The notes: generated by a model from the sequence alone, not told the origin. 54,551 nt of DNA from Pseudorhodobacter antarcticus (GCA_945862465.1 CAMAYO010000007.1:1-54551); one strand, 5' to 3'. Shown: positions 9,009 through 17,632, numbered from the stretch's first letter. Translations and numbers: made by a program.

Positions 9009-10919
9009 TCAGTGCAAAACGCCCGCGGCCTTTAGCTTGGCCGCCTTGTCCGCGTCATACCACCAAAAGGCCAACTCGCCCAAAGCATAGGGCGGCAGGG
9101 GGTCGGGGTGGGCGTAGATGTCATAATAGGCCAGCGTGTAGACGTTCTTATACCACTGCGGCACCCAGAACTTTTCTGCCAGCAAAACGCGGTCCAGCGC
9201 TTTGGTCGCCACAATCAGCTCGTCCTTGGTTTTGGCGGCTTTGACCACCTGCGCCAAAGCGTCAACAGCGGGCGATTTCAGGCCCATGACGTTGTAGGTT
9301 GAATTGTCGGCAGTGGCAGAGCCATAGAACTGCTCAATCTCATCCCCCGGTTCCATCCCTGCGCGGGCATTGCCTGTTATGATGTCAAAGTCGAACGAGG
9401 GCGGTGAGGTGCGGGTATCAAACTGGGCGGAATCCACATCTGATAGCGTGGCGTCGATGCCCAAGGCTTTGAGGTTTTCGACATAGGGCGTGATCACACG
9501 GTCAAAGGCTGGGTTGTCGTTGAGGAAATCAACCTTCAACACCTCGCCCTTATCATTCACCCGCATCCCGTCAGCGCCCGCCTTCCAGCCTGCTTCATCC
9601 AGCAAGGCAGAGGCTTTGAGCAGATTTGCGCGGTCAAGCTGGCTGTCTGCAGAGGTGGGGGCCATGATGGCAGGGTCGGTCAGGATCGTGGCGGGCAACA
9701 GCCCTTGGTCGACCAAGGGTTGCAAAATCGCCACTTCCTCTGGGGTCGGCGCGCCAGTGGCGGCGAGGTAGGAGTTTTCCCAGACCGAATTGATCCGCGC
9801 ATACAGGTCAAAAAACAGCGTTTTGTTCGACCATTCAAAGTTGAACATCAGCCCAATCGCTTCGCGCACCTTGGGGTCTTTGAACTTGTCACGGCGCAGG
9901 TTGAACAAAAAGGCTTGACCATTGGCCTTGTTGCCATTGGCCAGTTCCACCTTTTGCACCTCGCCCGATGCCACCAGCGGGAAGTCATACTGCGTGGCCC
10001 AAGACTTCGACGAGTTTTCTTGCCGGAAGGTGTAAGTGCCACCCTTGAACCCTTCAAATGCGGCGTTGGGGTCGGCGAAATATTCGTAGCGCACCGTGTC
10101 AAAGTTGTTGGTGCCCTTGTTTAGCGGCAACGCCTCGCCCCAATAATCGGGGTTGCGCTTGTAGACCACGCTTTGGCCCGCACTGAGTTTGTCCAACAGA
10201 TAAGCCCCTGTGCCCAAGAATGGCTCTAGGCTGGATTCTTCCAGATCGCGCTTGTTCGCCTCGTAATCGGCCTTTGAAATCACGGGCAGGCCGCCAACGG
10301 ATGCGGGCAGGTCGCGGTAGGGGATGCCCGCTTTGAAGGTGTATTTCACGGTGTAGGGATCAAGCGCTTCGACCTTTTCGACCTGTTTGTTGAACACGGT
10401 GCGAAAATCGGACAGGCCCTTGGTGGTGAAGATGTCATAGGAAAAAACCACATCTTCCGCTGTCATGGGCGAGCCATCGGAAAATTTCACATCTTGGCGC
10501 AGATGAAAGACCACCCAAGAGCGGTCTTCAGGATAGTCCATCGACGTGCACATCAAGCAATACGACGCGCCAATTTCATCGGCCGTGCCTGTCAGGATAG
10601 ATTCGTAAGGAAAGCTAGAGCCCGCAGCGGCGCTGCCCTTGACCGAATAGGGGTTCATCGAATCAAAGCTGCCAAAGGCCCATTGCGACATCTCGCCACC
10701 CTTGGGGGCGTTGACGTTCACATAGTCGGGCACAAAATCGGGGCCGTATTTCAAATCGCCAAAGGTGGAAATGCCGTGGCTGGTAATGATCTTGGCATCG
10801 TCAGCCCGCGCGCCTTGCCCAAAAACTGCCAGCGCCACAATCGCCAGACCTGACGCCGCCAAGCGCCTCAAAGCGCGCAAATCCTGCCGTTTGGCCGTAA
10901 CTGTTGCTGCTTTGCCCAT
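9009..10919 (-). CDS. yejA: YejA, periplasmic peptide-binding protein
   Basis: This is the solute-binding component of the Yej importer, 636 residues, family 5 (OppA/DppA). A Sec-type signal peptide ends near [10 protein letters not shown], after a basic region ([10 protein letters not shown]) and a hydrophobic stretch ([14 protein letters not shown]). Typical YejA features are [38 protein letters not shown] and the [16 protein letters not shown] segment. I chose the ATG at 10919, which has GGGGG five bases upstream, over a TTG at 10952 without a clear ribosome site. It is the first gene of the operon yejABEF-glycosyltransferase; the promoter should lie in 10920-11010 but I see no convincing boxes. 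Confidence 0.94.
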   Translation of the reverse strand: MGKAATVTAKRQDLRALRRLAASGLAIVALAVFGQGARADDAKIITSHGISTFGDLKYGPDFVPDYVNVNAPKGGEMSQWAFGSFDSMNPYSVKGSAAAGSSFPYESILTGTADEIGASYCLMCTSMDYPEDRSWVVFHLRQDVKFSDGSPMTAEDVVFSYDIFTTKGLSDFRTVFNKQVEKVEALDPYTVKYTFKAGIPYRDLPASVGGLPVISKADYEANKRDLEESSLEPFLGTGAYLLDKLSAGQSVVYKRNPDYWGEALPLNKGTNNFDTVRYEYFADPNAAFEGFKGGTYTFRQENSSKSWATQYDFPLVASGEVQKVELANGNKANGQAFLFNLRRDKFKDPKVREAIGLMFNFEWSNKTLFFDLYARINSVWENSYLAATGAPTPEEVAILQPLVDQGLLPATILTDPAIMAPTSADSQLDRANLLKASALLDEAGWKAGADGMRVNDKGEVLKVDFLNDNPAFDRVITPYVENLKALGIDATLSDVDSAQFDTRTSPPSFDFDIITGNARAGMEPGDEIEQFYGSATADNSTYNVMGLKSPAVDALAQVVKAAKTKDELIVATKALDRVLLAEKFWVPQWYKNVYTLAYYDIYAHPDPLPPYALGELAFWWYDADKAAKLKAAGVLH

Positions 10920-11019
10920 GAGTGCCCCCAAAAGTGCGCTGGATTGTGTCAATCTCTAGCTAAATCGGAACGCGCCTGTTTCACAAGTTGCAACTGCGTG
11001 AGCAAGGCGCGCACCAAAC

Positions 11020-11046
11020 AAAAAGGCCGCCCTAATGGGGGCGGCC
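11020..11046 (-). terminator. Intrinsic terminator of the cytochrome c gene
   Basis: On the minus strand GGCCGCCC, a six-base loop and GGGCGGCC form a perfect 8-bp GC stem (11025-11032 with 11039-11046), followed by TTTTTGTTT. It lies 22 bp after the stop of the cytochrome c gene and separates it from yejA on the same strand. Confidence 0.9.
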
Positions 11047-11068
11047 CAATGTTTGAGAGGCATTTGCC

Positions 11069-11590
11069 TTACTTGGTCGTCGCCAAATAGGCGATCAAAT
11101 TGGCGCGGTCTTGCGGCGCTGCAATGCCCGCAAATCCCATCTTGGTGCCAGGCACATATTCTTTGGGCGCTTTGAGGAAAGCGTAAAGCTCGTCGCCTGT
11201 CCAAGGGGTTTGCGCCGATGCCATAGCCTCAGAATAGGTATAGCCTGCAATCGAGGCGCGGGCGCGGCCCACGACACCATTCATGTGCGGGCCCGTCATC
11301 TCCTTGCCTTCGATTGAGTGGCAAGATTTGCATTTGCCAAAGACCTTCTCGCCTGCCGCAGCGTCAGCGGTCGCCGCAACCTCGGTATAGGTGGGCTCGG
11401 CCTCGGCCGTTTCGGCCGCAACCTCTTCGCCGCCCTCGACAGCGATTGCATAAGCAAAGGTGCGCTCTTCGGCTTTGGGTTGTTCGCCCAGCCCGTAGAT
11501 GGCATCTGCGGCCCAAGCGCCGAACAGGAAAAACAGCAGCGTTCCGCATACGCCGCCAACAATCTTGGTCATGGTCATCGTGTCGAACAT
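11069..11590 (-). CDS. cycM: Membrane-anchored cytochrome c (CycM/c552, cytochrome cy type)
   Basis: This 173-residue class I cytochrome c carries electrons between the bc1 complex and terminal oxidases (or the photosynthetic reaction centre in phototrophs) while tethered to the inner membrane. An uncleaved N-terminal helix (residues 8-27, IVGGVCGTLLFFLFGAW) is followed by an acidic Ala/Glu-rich linker to about residue 75. The haem-binding motif is C87-K-S-C90-H91 and the axial methionine is probably M151 in GTKMGFAG. This anchor-linker-haem layout is that of Paracoccus c552 and Rhodobacter cytochrome cy. It is divergent from pheA and has its own strong terminator. Confidence 0.93.
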   Translation of the reverse strand: MFDTMTMTKIVGGVCGTLLFFLFGAWAADAIYGLGEQPKAEERTFAYAIAVEGGEEVAAETAEAEPTYTEVAATADAAAGEKVFGKCKSCHSIEGKEMTGPHMNGVVGRARASIAGYTYSEAMASAQTPWTGDELYAFLKAPKEYVPGTKMGFAGIAAPQDRANLIAYLATTK

Positions 11591-11709
11591 GCAGCACCTT
11601 CCGCTGGACTGGACTTTGCGCGCTATCTACCCGCTTCCCACGGCGGGGTGCAAGGTGTAGTAGCGCCAACAATTGCCCGAAAGGGCGTGATTTTTTCGGA
11701 GTAACGCAG

Positions 11710-12540
11710 ATGTCAGGCCGAATTGCCTTTCAAGGAGAGCTGGGGGCCTATTCTCATCAGGCGTGCCGCCAGTCGCGCCCTGCGATGGAGGCTGTGCCCT
11801 GCGCCACCTTTGAAGAGGTGATCGATCAAGTGCGCCAAGGCGATTGTGACTTGGGGATGCTGGCTGTCGAAAACTCTACCTACGGGCGGGTGGCGGATGT
11901 GCATGCGCTTTTGCCGCAAAGCGGGTTGCATATCGTGGATGAGGCCTTTGTGCGGGTGCATATCAACTTGCTGGCTGTCAAAGGGGCGACGCTGGCCGAT
12001 GTGAAGCGCGTGCGCTGCATGCCCATCTTGCACGGCCAAGCGCGGGGATTCATCCGCGAGCATGCCCTTTCGACCTTGGCGTGGCATGACAACGCCGCTG
12101 CGGCCCGCGAAGTGGCAGCTTTAGGCGATAAGGCCGAAGCGGCGCTGGCTTCGGAACTGGCGGGAGAGATTTACGGTCTTGACTGTTTGGCGCGCCAAAT
12201 CGAAGACCAAGCCAACAACACCACGCGCTTTTTGGTCATGTCGCGACAAGCCGACCACACACGTCGCGCGGCCGATATGATCACCACCTTTGTGTTCCGC
12301 GTGCGCAACATTCCCGCAGCGCTTTACAAAGCCATGGGCGGATTTGCCACCAACGGCGTGAACATGACCAAGCTGGAAAGCTACATGATCGGCGGCAGCT
12401 TCACCGCGACCGAGTTTTACGCCGACATCGAAGGCCATCCCGAAGACCCCAACGTGGCCTTGGCTTTGGAAGAACTGGGCTATTTCACCAGCCATCTGCA
12501 GATCTTGGGCGTATACCCCGCCGACCGCCGCAGGGGCTGA
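11710..12540 (+). CDS. pheA: Prephenate dehydratase
   Basis: The enzyme converts prephenate to phenylpyruvate in phenylalanine synthesis. The 276-residue protein has the catalytic domain (residues 1-180) with IAFQGELGAYSHQA, the ENSTYGRV substrate loop and the catalytic TTR at 171-173 within ANNTTRFLV. A C-terminal ACT domain for phenylalanine feedback follows, with NMTKLESY in place of the commoner NLTKIESRP. There is no chorismate mutase domain; a separate chorismate mutase lies at 29212-29511. I chose the ATG at 11710, preceded by CGGAG; the frame is open upstream but over unrelated sequence. A short GCCC-GAAA-GGGC hairpin followed by T6 at 11675-11694 lies just before it and could affect expression. 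Confidence 0.94.
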   Translation: MSGRIAFQGELGAYSHQACRQSRPAMEAVPCATFEEVIDQVRQGDCDLGMLAVENSTYGRVADVHALLPQSGLHIVDEAFVRVHINLLAVKGATLADVKRVRCMPILHGQARGFIREHALSTLAWHDNAAAAREVAALGDKAEAALASELAGEIYGLDCLARQIEDQANNTTRFLVMSRQADHTRRAADMITTFVFRVRNIPAALYKAMGGFATNGVNMTKLESYMIGGSFTATEFYADIEGHPEDPNVALALEELGYFTSHLQILGVYPADRRRG

Positions 12541-12550
12541 CAGCAGCCTG

Positions 12551-13501
12551 TCAATCCAGCGTATCGGCCAGCCAGTGCTGCATGATAAACTGCGCGATAG
12601 CCCCCTTGCGGGATGGCTTGATCAAAGGATGCGTGCCGGCAAAAGCTGACACCAACTCTTCGCGCGTGACCCAGCGGGCATCTTGCAACTCATTTGGGTC
12701 AAGCGTGATCTCTCGGGTGATCGCTTCCCCCCTGCACCCCAGCATCAACGATGCGGGAAAGGGCCAAGGTTGGCTGGACAGATAGCTGACCTCGCCCACC
12801 TCAATGCCTGATTCCTCAAACACCTCACGCCGCACGGCGGCCTCAATCGTCTCACCCGGTTCGATGAAGCCCGCCAGGAGCGAATACATCCCATCGGGCC
12901 AAGTCGGGCCTCGCCCCAACAGCAGGCTGTTGCCCTGCGTGATCAGCATGATCACCACAGGGTCAGTGCGCGGGAAGTGCGATGTGCCGCAGGCAGGGCA
13001 AAGCCGCTGCCAACCGGCGTGGGTCATATCTGATTTGGCCCCGCACGTGGCGCAAAAGCCGTGGCTGCGGTGCCATTCCATCACCGCGCGCGCCGTGGCG
13101 CAAAGCTCGGCATCGCGGGGCGACAAATGCGCCATCACAGCGCGCAATTCGTAAAAGCCGTGGTCGGCGGGCAGGTCGGGGTGGCTTTGCACTTGGGTGT
13201 CAAAAAAGCCGGATGATGGGGTGATGGACTGTTCGGGCACCCAAGACGATACGTTTTGGGCAAAAACGGGCGTGTCCCCTGACAGGCCCAGAAAAATCGC
13301 TGTCTCACGCACCCCAGCCAAAGGCGCATCGCTGGGCAGCCAAGCAATGCACTGCCCGTCTTGCAACAATGGCCGCCCCTTCCACAGCGCCAGCACCTGC
13401 CCGCGCTGCCACAAATCGGCCTGCGTTTGTGGGTTGTCGCGCAGAGCCCCCGCCCGATCCAACCCCGATCCGCCGAATGTCACCGTCTCTGCCAGCCGCA
13501 T
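12551..13501 (-). CDS. nudC: NAD(H) pyrophosphatase NudC (Nudix)
   Basis: NudC hydrolyses NADH to NMNH and AMP, and in some bacteria removes NAD caps from RNA. The 316-residue protein has a degenerate N-terminal domain, a four-cysteine zinc ribbon (CATCGAK...CPACG), and a Nudix box GFIEPGETIEAAVRREVFEESG matching G-x5-E-x7-REUxEExGU. The SQPWPFPxSLM motif 20 residues later is specific to NudC. I chose the ATG at 13501, preceded by GGGGG; the frame extends upstream to 13603 without family support. It converges with pheA; a small TGACAG-CAGC-CTGTCA hairpin lies in the 10-bp gap. Confidence 0.95.
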   Translation of the reverse strand: MRLAETVTFGGSGLDRAGALRDNPQTQADLWQRGQVLALWKGRPLLQDGQCIAWLPSDAPLAGVRETAIFLGLSGDTPVFAQNVSSWVPEQSITPSSGFFDTQVQSHPDLPADHGFYELRAVMAHLSPRDAELCATARAVMEWHRSHGFCATCGAKSDMTHAGWQRLCPACGTSHFPRTDPVVIMLITQGNSLLLGRGPTWPDGMYSLLAGFIEPGETIEAAVRREVFEESGIEVGEVSYLSSQPWPFPASLMLGCRGEAITREITLDPNELQDARWVTREELVSAFAGTHPLIKPSRKGAIAQFIMQHWLADTLD

Positions 13502-13625
13502 TGTATCCCCCCGATTTGAGCCTTGATGCCATGCGGGCGGGGCAGTGGCAAATTCTCCTTGAATTCGGTGCAGACTGCCCCAGATAGGCGGCATTAACTC
13601 CATTTAAATCAAAAGTTTTTGACCC

Positions 13626-15491
13626 TTGAACAGTCGCGCCCCATCCCCCGCCCGCTTGCGTATTCTGGCCACATCGGACCTGCACGCGCATCTGCGATCA
13701 TGGGATTATCTGAAAAACCGCCCCAACCCCGCCGTGGGCTTGGCCCGCACCGCCAGCCTGATCGCCAAAGCGCGGGCCGAGGTGGGGTGTTGCGTGTTGG
13801 TCGACAATGGCGATTTTATGCAAGGCAGTCCTTTGGGCGAGGAGGAGGCTTTGGCCTCCCCCGCCGCCGCACGGGCGCTGCACCCAATGATCGCGGCGAT
13901 GAACCTGTTGCGCTATGATGTGGCCAATCTGGGCAATCATGAATTTTCGCATGGCTTAGATTTTCTGATGAACCATCTGGCCCGCGCCCAGTTTCCCGCC
14001 ATCTCGGCCAATCTGGTCCGCCGCCTTGGCGCCAGCCCTTTGCAAGATGAACGGCTCGTCCCGCCCAGCGTGATTGTTACCCGTGAACTCGCCGATCAAG
14101 ACGGGCAGATCCACCCACTGCGGGTGGGCTTCGTGGGATTAGCCCCGCCGCAGACGGCCGTGTGGGAGAGGGCAAAGCTTGGCGCTCAGCTTCAAGGCCG
14201 CGATATTCTAGAGTCGGCGATTGCTTATGTGCCAAGGCTGCGCGCGCAAGGCGCCGATGTGGTGGTGGCGCTGTCGCATTCGGGCATAGGGGCTGAGATG
14301 GCCGCGCAGGGGATGGAAAATGCCAGCGCCGCCCTTGCGGCCCTCGATGGTATTGACGCGCTGGTGACAGGGCATACGCACCAAACCTTTCCCGTGTCCG
14401 GAAAGGCCGCTTGCAGCCTTTTGTCAGGTAAGCCTGCCGTGATGCCCGGATTTTACGGATCGCACCTTGGGGTGATTGATCTGGACCTGATCTGGGTCGC
14501 AGGGCGCTGGCAGGTGAAGGGCGGACAAAGCGCTTTGCAGCCCATATCGCGTCGTTCTGCGGGTGGGGCGCTGCGGTCGGTGGCACCCAATGCGCCCGAT
14601 ATTGTCCAAGCCTCGGCCCCAGCCCATCGGGCCACCCGCGCTTGGGCCAACAAGCCCGTGGGGTCCAGCGCCCATGCCCTGCACAGCTATTTCGCGATGA
14701 TAGCCCCCAGCAGCACGTTACGCCTGATTGCCCGCGCCCAAGCGGCGCATGTTGCGCAGGCCCTCTCCGGCGGCCCCTATGCGCATCTGCCCATCCTCTC
14801 CGCCGCCGCCCCCTTTCATGCGGGCGGGCGCGGTGGGCCGGATAACTTTGTCGACATCCCCGCAGGCCTGCTGACCCTACGCCATGTCTATGACCTTTAC
14901 CCCCATCCCAATGCTGTGGCGGCATTGCTGGTGACAGGCGCAGAGCTGCGGCTGTGGCTCGAACGGTCTTTTGGCCAGTTCTTGCAAATTGCTCCGCAAG
15001 CAGAAGATGTCCCCCTGCTGAACCCAGATTTTCCCAGTTTCAACTTTGACACGATCGAGGGTCTGACTTGGGCCGTCGACCTGTCCGCCCCGCCGTGGGT
15101 CGATGCGAAGGGGGTGGTCTACCAATCGCCACGCCGCATCTTGAACCTTTCTTGTAGCGGCCAGCCTTTGGCCCCGGACCAACCCTTTGTTCTTGCGACC
15201 AACAGCTACCGCGCCAGTGGGTCAGGCGGCTTCGTTGGCCCTACCAGCAAAGCACTGCTGCTCGGCCCGCCCCGTGGCAGCCGTGAGGCTTTGGCGGCCT
15301 ACATCGCGCAAAATGCCCCCGTTGCCGCCGAAGCCCCGCCCCCTTGGCACTTTATGCCGATGCCAAACACCACTGTCGTGTTTGATACCGCGCCCCGCGC
15401 CGAAAGCCATCTGCCCAGCCTTACCCCACTGCGCGCAACACCCCTTTCCATCACCCCGCAAGGCTTCCGCCGCTTTCGCCTGCATCTGTGA
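13626..15491 (+). CDS. 2',3'-cyclic-nucleotide 2'-phosphodiesterase/5'-nucleotidase family protein without a signal peptide
   Basis: The protein (621 residues) belongs to the CpdB/UshA family. The N-terminal metallophosphatase domain shows ATSDLHAHL (residues 14-22), DNGDFMQGSPLG, NLGNHEFSHG, ALSHSGIG and GHTHQTFP, which together give the two-metal site. The C-terminal substrate-binding domain contains LRHVYDLYPHPNAVAALLVTGAELRLWLE and NSYRASGSGGF. CpdB is normally periplasmic, but here the only possible start is TTG at 13626, because an in-frame TGA lies two codons upstream (13620), and no signal peptide follows. The enzyme is therefore predicted to be cytoplasmic, where it could clear 2',3'-cyclic nucleotides from RNA decay. 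The HAD gene follows 37 bp downstream. Confidence 0.9.
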   Translation: MNSRAPSPARLRILATSDLHAHLRSWDYLKNRPNPAVGLARTASLIAKARAEVGCCVLVDNGDFMQGSPLGEEEALASPAAARALHPMIAAMNLLRYDVANLGNHEFSHGLDFLMNHLARAQFPAISANLVRRLGASPLQDERLVPPSVIVTRELADQDGQIHPLRVGFVGLAPPQTAVWERAKLGAQLQGRDILESAIAYVPRLRAQGADVVVALSHSGIGAEMAAQGMENASAALAALDGIDALVTGHTHQTFPVSGKAACSLLSGKPAVMPGFYGSHLGVIDLDLIWVAGRWQVKGGQSALQPISRRSAGGALRSVAPNAPDIVQASAPAHRATRAWANKPVGSSAHALHSYFAMIAPSSTLRLIARAQAAHVAQALSGGPYAHLPILSAAAPFHAGGRGGPDNFVDIPAGLLTLRHVYDLYPHPNAVAALLVTGAELRLWLERSFGQFLQIAPQAEDVPLLNPDFPSFNFDTIEGLTWAVDLSAPPWVDAKGVVYQSPRRILNLSCSGQPLAPDQPFVLATNSYRASGSGGFVGPTSKALLLGPPRGSREALAAYIAQNAPVAAEAPPPWHFMPMPNTTVVFDTAPRAESHLPSLTPLRATPLSITPQGFRRFRLHL

Positions 15492-15528
15492 TGGGCTAAG
15501 GCTTGGTCCAAGCGAAGGGGAGCCTGCC

Positions 15529-16161
15529 ATGTATGACGCCGTATTGTTCGACCTTGATGGCACGCTGATTGACACCGAAAGCCTGTCGATGGCGGCGGGT
15601 TTGCAGGCCTTTGCCAGTTTGGGCTATGCGGTTGAGGTGGCGTTTTTGCACCGTCTGATCGGTATTGATCAGCCCACCTCGGCTGGCATCATCCGCGCCC
15701 ATGTGCCTGATATTGATCTGGTGGCGCTGAATGCCCATTGGAACCAAGGCTTTCGCACTGGGGTTGATCGCGGCCTGAACCTCAAGCTGGGCGTGCACGA
15801 GCTTTTGGCGGCAGCGCCCGGCCATATCCACCGCGCGGTGGTCACCTCGTCAGGTCGCGAAGATGCGCATCACAAGATTGGGGTTGCAGGCTTGCGGGCA
15901 GCATTCCCCACGGTTGTCACGGTGGATGATGTCACCCGCGCCAAGCCCGACCCTGAACCCTATCTGCTGGCCGCCCGCCTTTTGGGTGTCTCTCCTGCGC
16001 GCTGCCTTGTGTTTGAAGACAGCGAAGCGGGGGCCGAGGCTGCACATCGTGCGGGTTGCGTGGTGGTGCAGGTGCCTGATGTGGTGCAAGCCAGTGGCCG
16101 CTGGGCCCATCATGTGGCCCCAGACCTGATGGCAGGGGCGCGCCGCGCGGGTCTGCTTTAA
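15529..16161 (+). CDS. HAD family phosphatase (phosphoglycolate phosphatase / beta-PGM-like)
   Basis: The 210-residue enzyme is a subfamily IA HAD hydrolase with a helical cap. The four motifs are LFDLDGTLIDTE (motif I, nucleophile Asp), VVTSSGRE (motif II), the Lys in TRAKPDPEPYLLAARLLG (motif III) and CLVFEDSEAGAEAA (motif IV, metal ligands). It removes phosphate from a small sugar or organic phosphate, but the substrate cannot be read from sequence. The ATG at 15529 is preceded by AAGGGGAG. It probably shares a transcript with the nucleotidase upstream. Confidence 0.9.
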   Translation: MYDAVLFDLDGTLIDTESLSMAAGLQAFASLGYAVEVAFLHRLIGIDQPTSAGIIRAHVPDIDLVALNAHWNQGFRTGVDRGLNLKLGVHELLAAAPGHIHRAVVTSSGREDAHHKIGVAGLRAAFPTVVTVDDVTRAKPDPEPYLLAARLLGVSPARCLVFEDSEAGAEAAHRAGCVVVQVPDVVQASGRWAHHVAPDLMAGARRAGLL

Positions 16162-16182
16162 CCCGCCTTCCCCCGCGCCCCC

Positions 16183-16204
16183 TTTCATACGTGCCCAAAT
16201 ATCC
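16183..16204 (+). repeat. Dispersed intergenic repeat, copy A
   Basis: The 20-mer TTTCATACGTGCCCAAATAT followed by CC occurs here, at 17520 and at 30635, always on the plus strand just downstream of a plus-strand gene. A GC-rich tract follows each time. Looser relatives lie at 35549 and 37030. Confidence 0.85.
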
Positions 16205-16249
16205 CCGCCGGAGGCAGCGCCGCTTGCCCCAAATCCCACAGCGGTGTTC

Positions 16250-16278
16250 TTGCACCCTGCCAAGTTCTGCCCTATATG
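16250..16278 (+). promoter_or_regulatory. Sigma-70-type promoter of the SRP RNA
   Basis: TTGCAC (16250-16255), a 17-bp spacer and TATATG (16273-16278) form a good housekeeping promoter. Transcription would start about 16285, which is where the outer helix of the 4.5S RNA begins. Confidence 0.75.
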
Positions 16279-16281
16279 AAC

Positions 16282-16382
16282 GGTCGAGAGGTTGGCGCGG
16301 GCAGGTGCCTCGCCAACCCGGTCAGGTCCGGAAGGAAGCAGCCGTAACGAGCCCCACTTGGGTCGTGGTCGACCTCTCACCT
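16282..16382 (+). ncRNA. ffs: Signal recognition particle 4.5S RNA (small bacterial type)
   Basis: The conserved SRP domain IV core GGTCAGGTCCGGAAGGAAGC runs from 16320 to 16339, followed by AGCCGTAACGA; it contains the GGAA apical tetraloop and the asymmetric loop bound by the Ffh M domain. The ends close a helix: GAGAGGT (16286-16292) pairs with ACCTCTC (16372-16378). The length of about 100 nt fits 4.5S RNA. A clear promoter lies directly upstream. Its protein partner Ffh is encoded 11 kb downstream on the same strand. Confidence 0.96.
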
Positions 16383-16456
16383 TGTCCCTCAATTGGCGGA
16401 GGATGGTTCATGAATCGTGAAATCTCCTGCCGTAGGGCAAGCCGCTGACCGAGGTT

Positions 16457-17440
16457 TTGGCCGCTTTGGGCTGGTCGGGGCAGTTCAGCGCCCAAGTCAC
16501 CGAATCTGATGTGGTTCCTGTGCGTGTCACCGCCGTGCACCGCGCGCGCATTCAAGCTTTGGGGGCCATGGGGGCGGTGGATTTGATCCCAGCCTCAACC
16601 CTGTCGACCTCGACCGTGGCTGTGGGCGATTGGGTGGTGGCACGGGACGGGGTGGCCTTGCGGGTGCTGGACCGCCACAGCCTTGTTGCGCGCAAAGCGG
16701 CCGGCAGCAATGTGGCGCGACAGGTGATTGCCGCCAATCTGGATGCGCTGTTCATCGTGTCGTCCTGCAACGCCGATTTCAATGCAGGCCGGATGGAGCG
16801 GTTTTTGGTACTTGCCGCCAGTGCCGGCGTGGAACCCGTGGTCGTGCTGACCAAAGCCGATACCGCCGAAAACCCCGAGTCTTTTGTGACGCAGGCGCAG
16901 GCGCTGAAATCGGGCCTTGCGGTGGTGCTGATGGATGCCAAGCGTGGCGATGTGCGCGGCCAACTGGCGCCCTGGTGCGGCCCGGGGCAGACCGTGGCGC
17001 TGCTGGGGTCTTCGGGCGTGGGTAAGACCACGATCGTCAATGCCCTAACCGGCGGGGCCGCCGCCGTGCAAGATGTGCGCGATGATGACGCCAAGGGGCG
17101 TCACACCACGACGGGCCGCTATCTGGTTGCCATGACCGATGGTGGCTGGCTGATCGACACGCCGGGAATGCGCGAAGTGCAACTGAGCGATGCCTATGAT
17201 GGGATCGGCCTGTTCTTTGACGATCTGACCGCCCTGTCGCTGACCTGCAAGTTTCGCAACTGCCGCCACGCGGGCGAGCCGGGCTGTGCGGTGCAAGGCG
17301 CCATTGCCGCGGGTGATCTAGACCCGGCGCGCTTTGTGCGCTGGCAAAAGCTGTTGGCCGAAGACGGCACCAACACCGCGACGATGGAAACCTCGGCCCT
17401 GCGCGCTGCCGGTCGGCGGTTTTACCCCAAGAAGAAATAA
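16457..17440 (+). CDS. rsgA: Ribosome small-subunit GTPase RsgA (start uncertain)
   Basis: RsgA is a circularly permuted GTPase that helps mature the 30S ribosomal subunit. An OB-fold occupies about residues 1-95, then the permuted GTPase motifs appear as TKAD (G4), SSGVGKTT (G1, P-loop), a G2/G3 region with KGRHTTT and DTPGM, and a C-terminal zinc knuckle CKFRNCRHAGEPGC. The start is a problem. The frame is closed by TAG at 16433 and holds no ATG before LGW; TTG at 16457 lacks a proper ribosome site, and CTG at 16445 is an alternative. A GGAGG at 16398 precedes an ATG at 16410 in another frame, which stops at 16448; a one-base shift would join them. Confidence 0.9.
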   Translation: MAALGWSGQFSAQVTESDVVPVRVTAVHRARIQALGAMGAVDLIPASTLSTSTVAVGDWVVARDGVALRVLDRHSLVARKAAGSNVARQVIAANLDALFIVSSCNADFNAGRMERFLVLAASAGVEPVVVLTKADTAENPESFVTQAQALKSGLAVVLMDAKRGDVRGQLAPWCGPGQTVALLGSSGVGKTTIVNALTGGAAAVQDVRDDDAKGRHTTTGRYLVAMTDGGWLIDTPGMREVQLSDAYDGIGLFFDDLTALSLTCKFRNCRHAGEPGCAVQGAIAAGDLDPARFVRWQKLLAEDGTNTATMETSALRAAGRRFYPKKK

Positions 17441-17449
17441 GAAAACAGA

Positions 17450-17470
17450 GCGCTTTCAGCGCGTTGGTTT
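17450..17470 (+). terminator. Possible weak terminator after rsgA
   Basis: GCGCT-TTC-AGCGC (17450-17462) is followed by GTTGGTTTT. The stem is only five pairs and the T run is interrupted, so this is a low-confidence call, but it lies 10 bp after the rsgA stop. Confidence 0.3.
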
Positions 17471-17519
17471 TATCTCGCCTCTGGCGTGCCGCCAATCGGC
17501 GCGGGCGCGCGGCTTTGTC

Positions 17520-17541
17520 TTTCATACGTGCCCAAATATCC
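17520..17541 (+). repeat. Dispersed intergenic repeat, copy B
   Basis: This is an exact second copy of the 22-base TTTCATACGTGCCC... element at 16183, located between rsgA and dnaE2. The sequence after it differs from the other copies. Confidence 0.85.
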
Positions 17542-17606
17542 AAAGGTAAAGGGCGCAGGGTTTGGGGAACGACTCACTGGCGGTGGGGCGCGGGGTGGGG
17601 TAAGTT

Positions 17607-17621
17607 GTTCACTTATTGTTC
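17607..17621 (+). promoter_or_regulatory. LexA (SOS) box upstream of dnaE2
   Basis: GTTC-ACTTATT-GTTC matches the alphaproteobacterial LexA operator GTTC-N7-GTTC exactly. It ends 11 bp before the dnaE2 ATG, so LexA bound here would block transcription initiation. DnaE2 is a known SOS gene, which supports the call. Confidence 0.88.
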
Positions 17622-17632
17622 TGGTCCTGCCC

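Noticed and set aside
11675-11694. GCCC-GAAA-GGGC hairpin with T6 as a pheA attenuator
   Set aside because: The stem has only four pairs and no leader peptide with Phe codons is visible before it; kept only as a note under pheA.
11314-11709. Long upstream part of the pheA frame
   Set aside because: It is antisense to the cytochrome c gene and has Arg/Pro-rich shadow composition; prephenate dehydratase begins at 11710.
14077-14925. Minus-strand 282-codon frame inside the nucleotidase gene
   Set aside because: Arg/Pro/Gly-rich shadow of the plus strand, whose metallophosphatase motifs are unambiguous.
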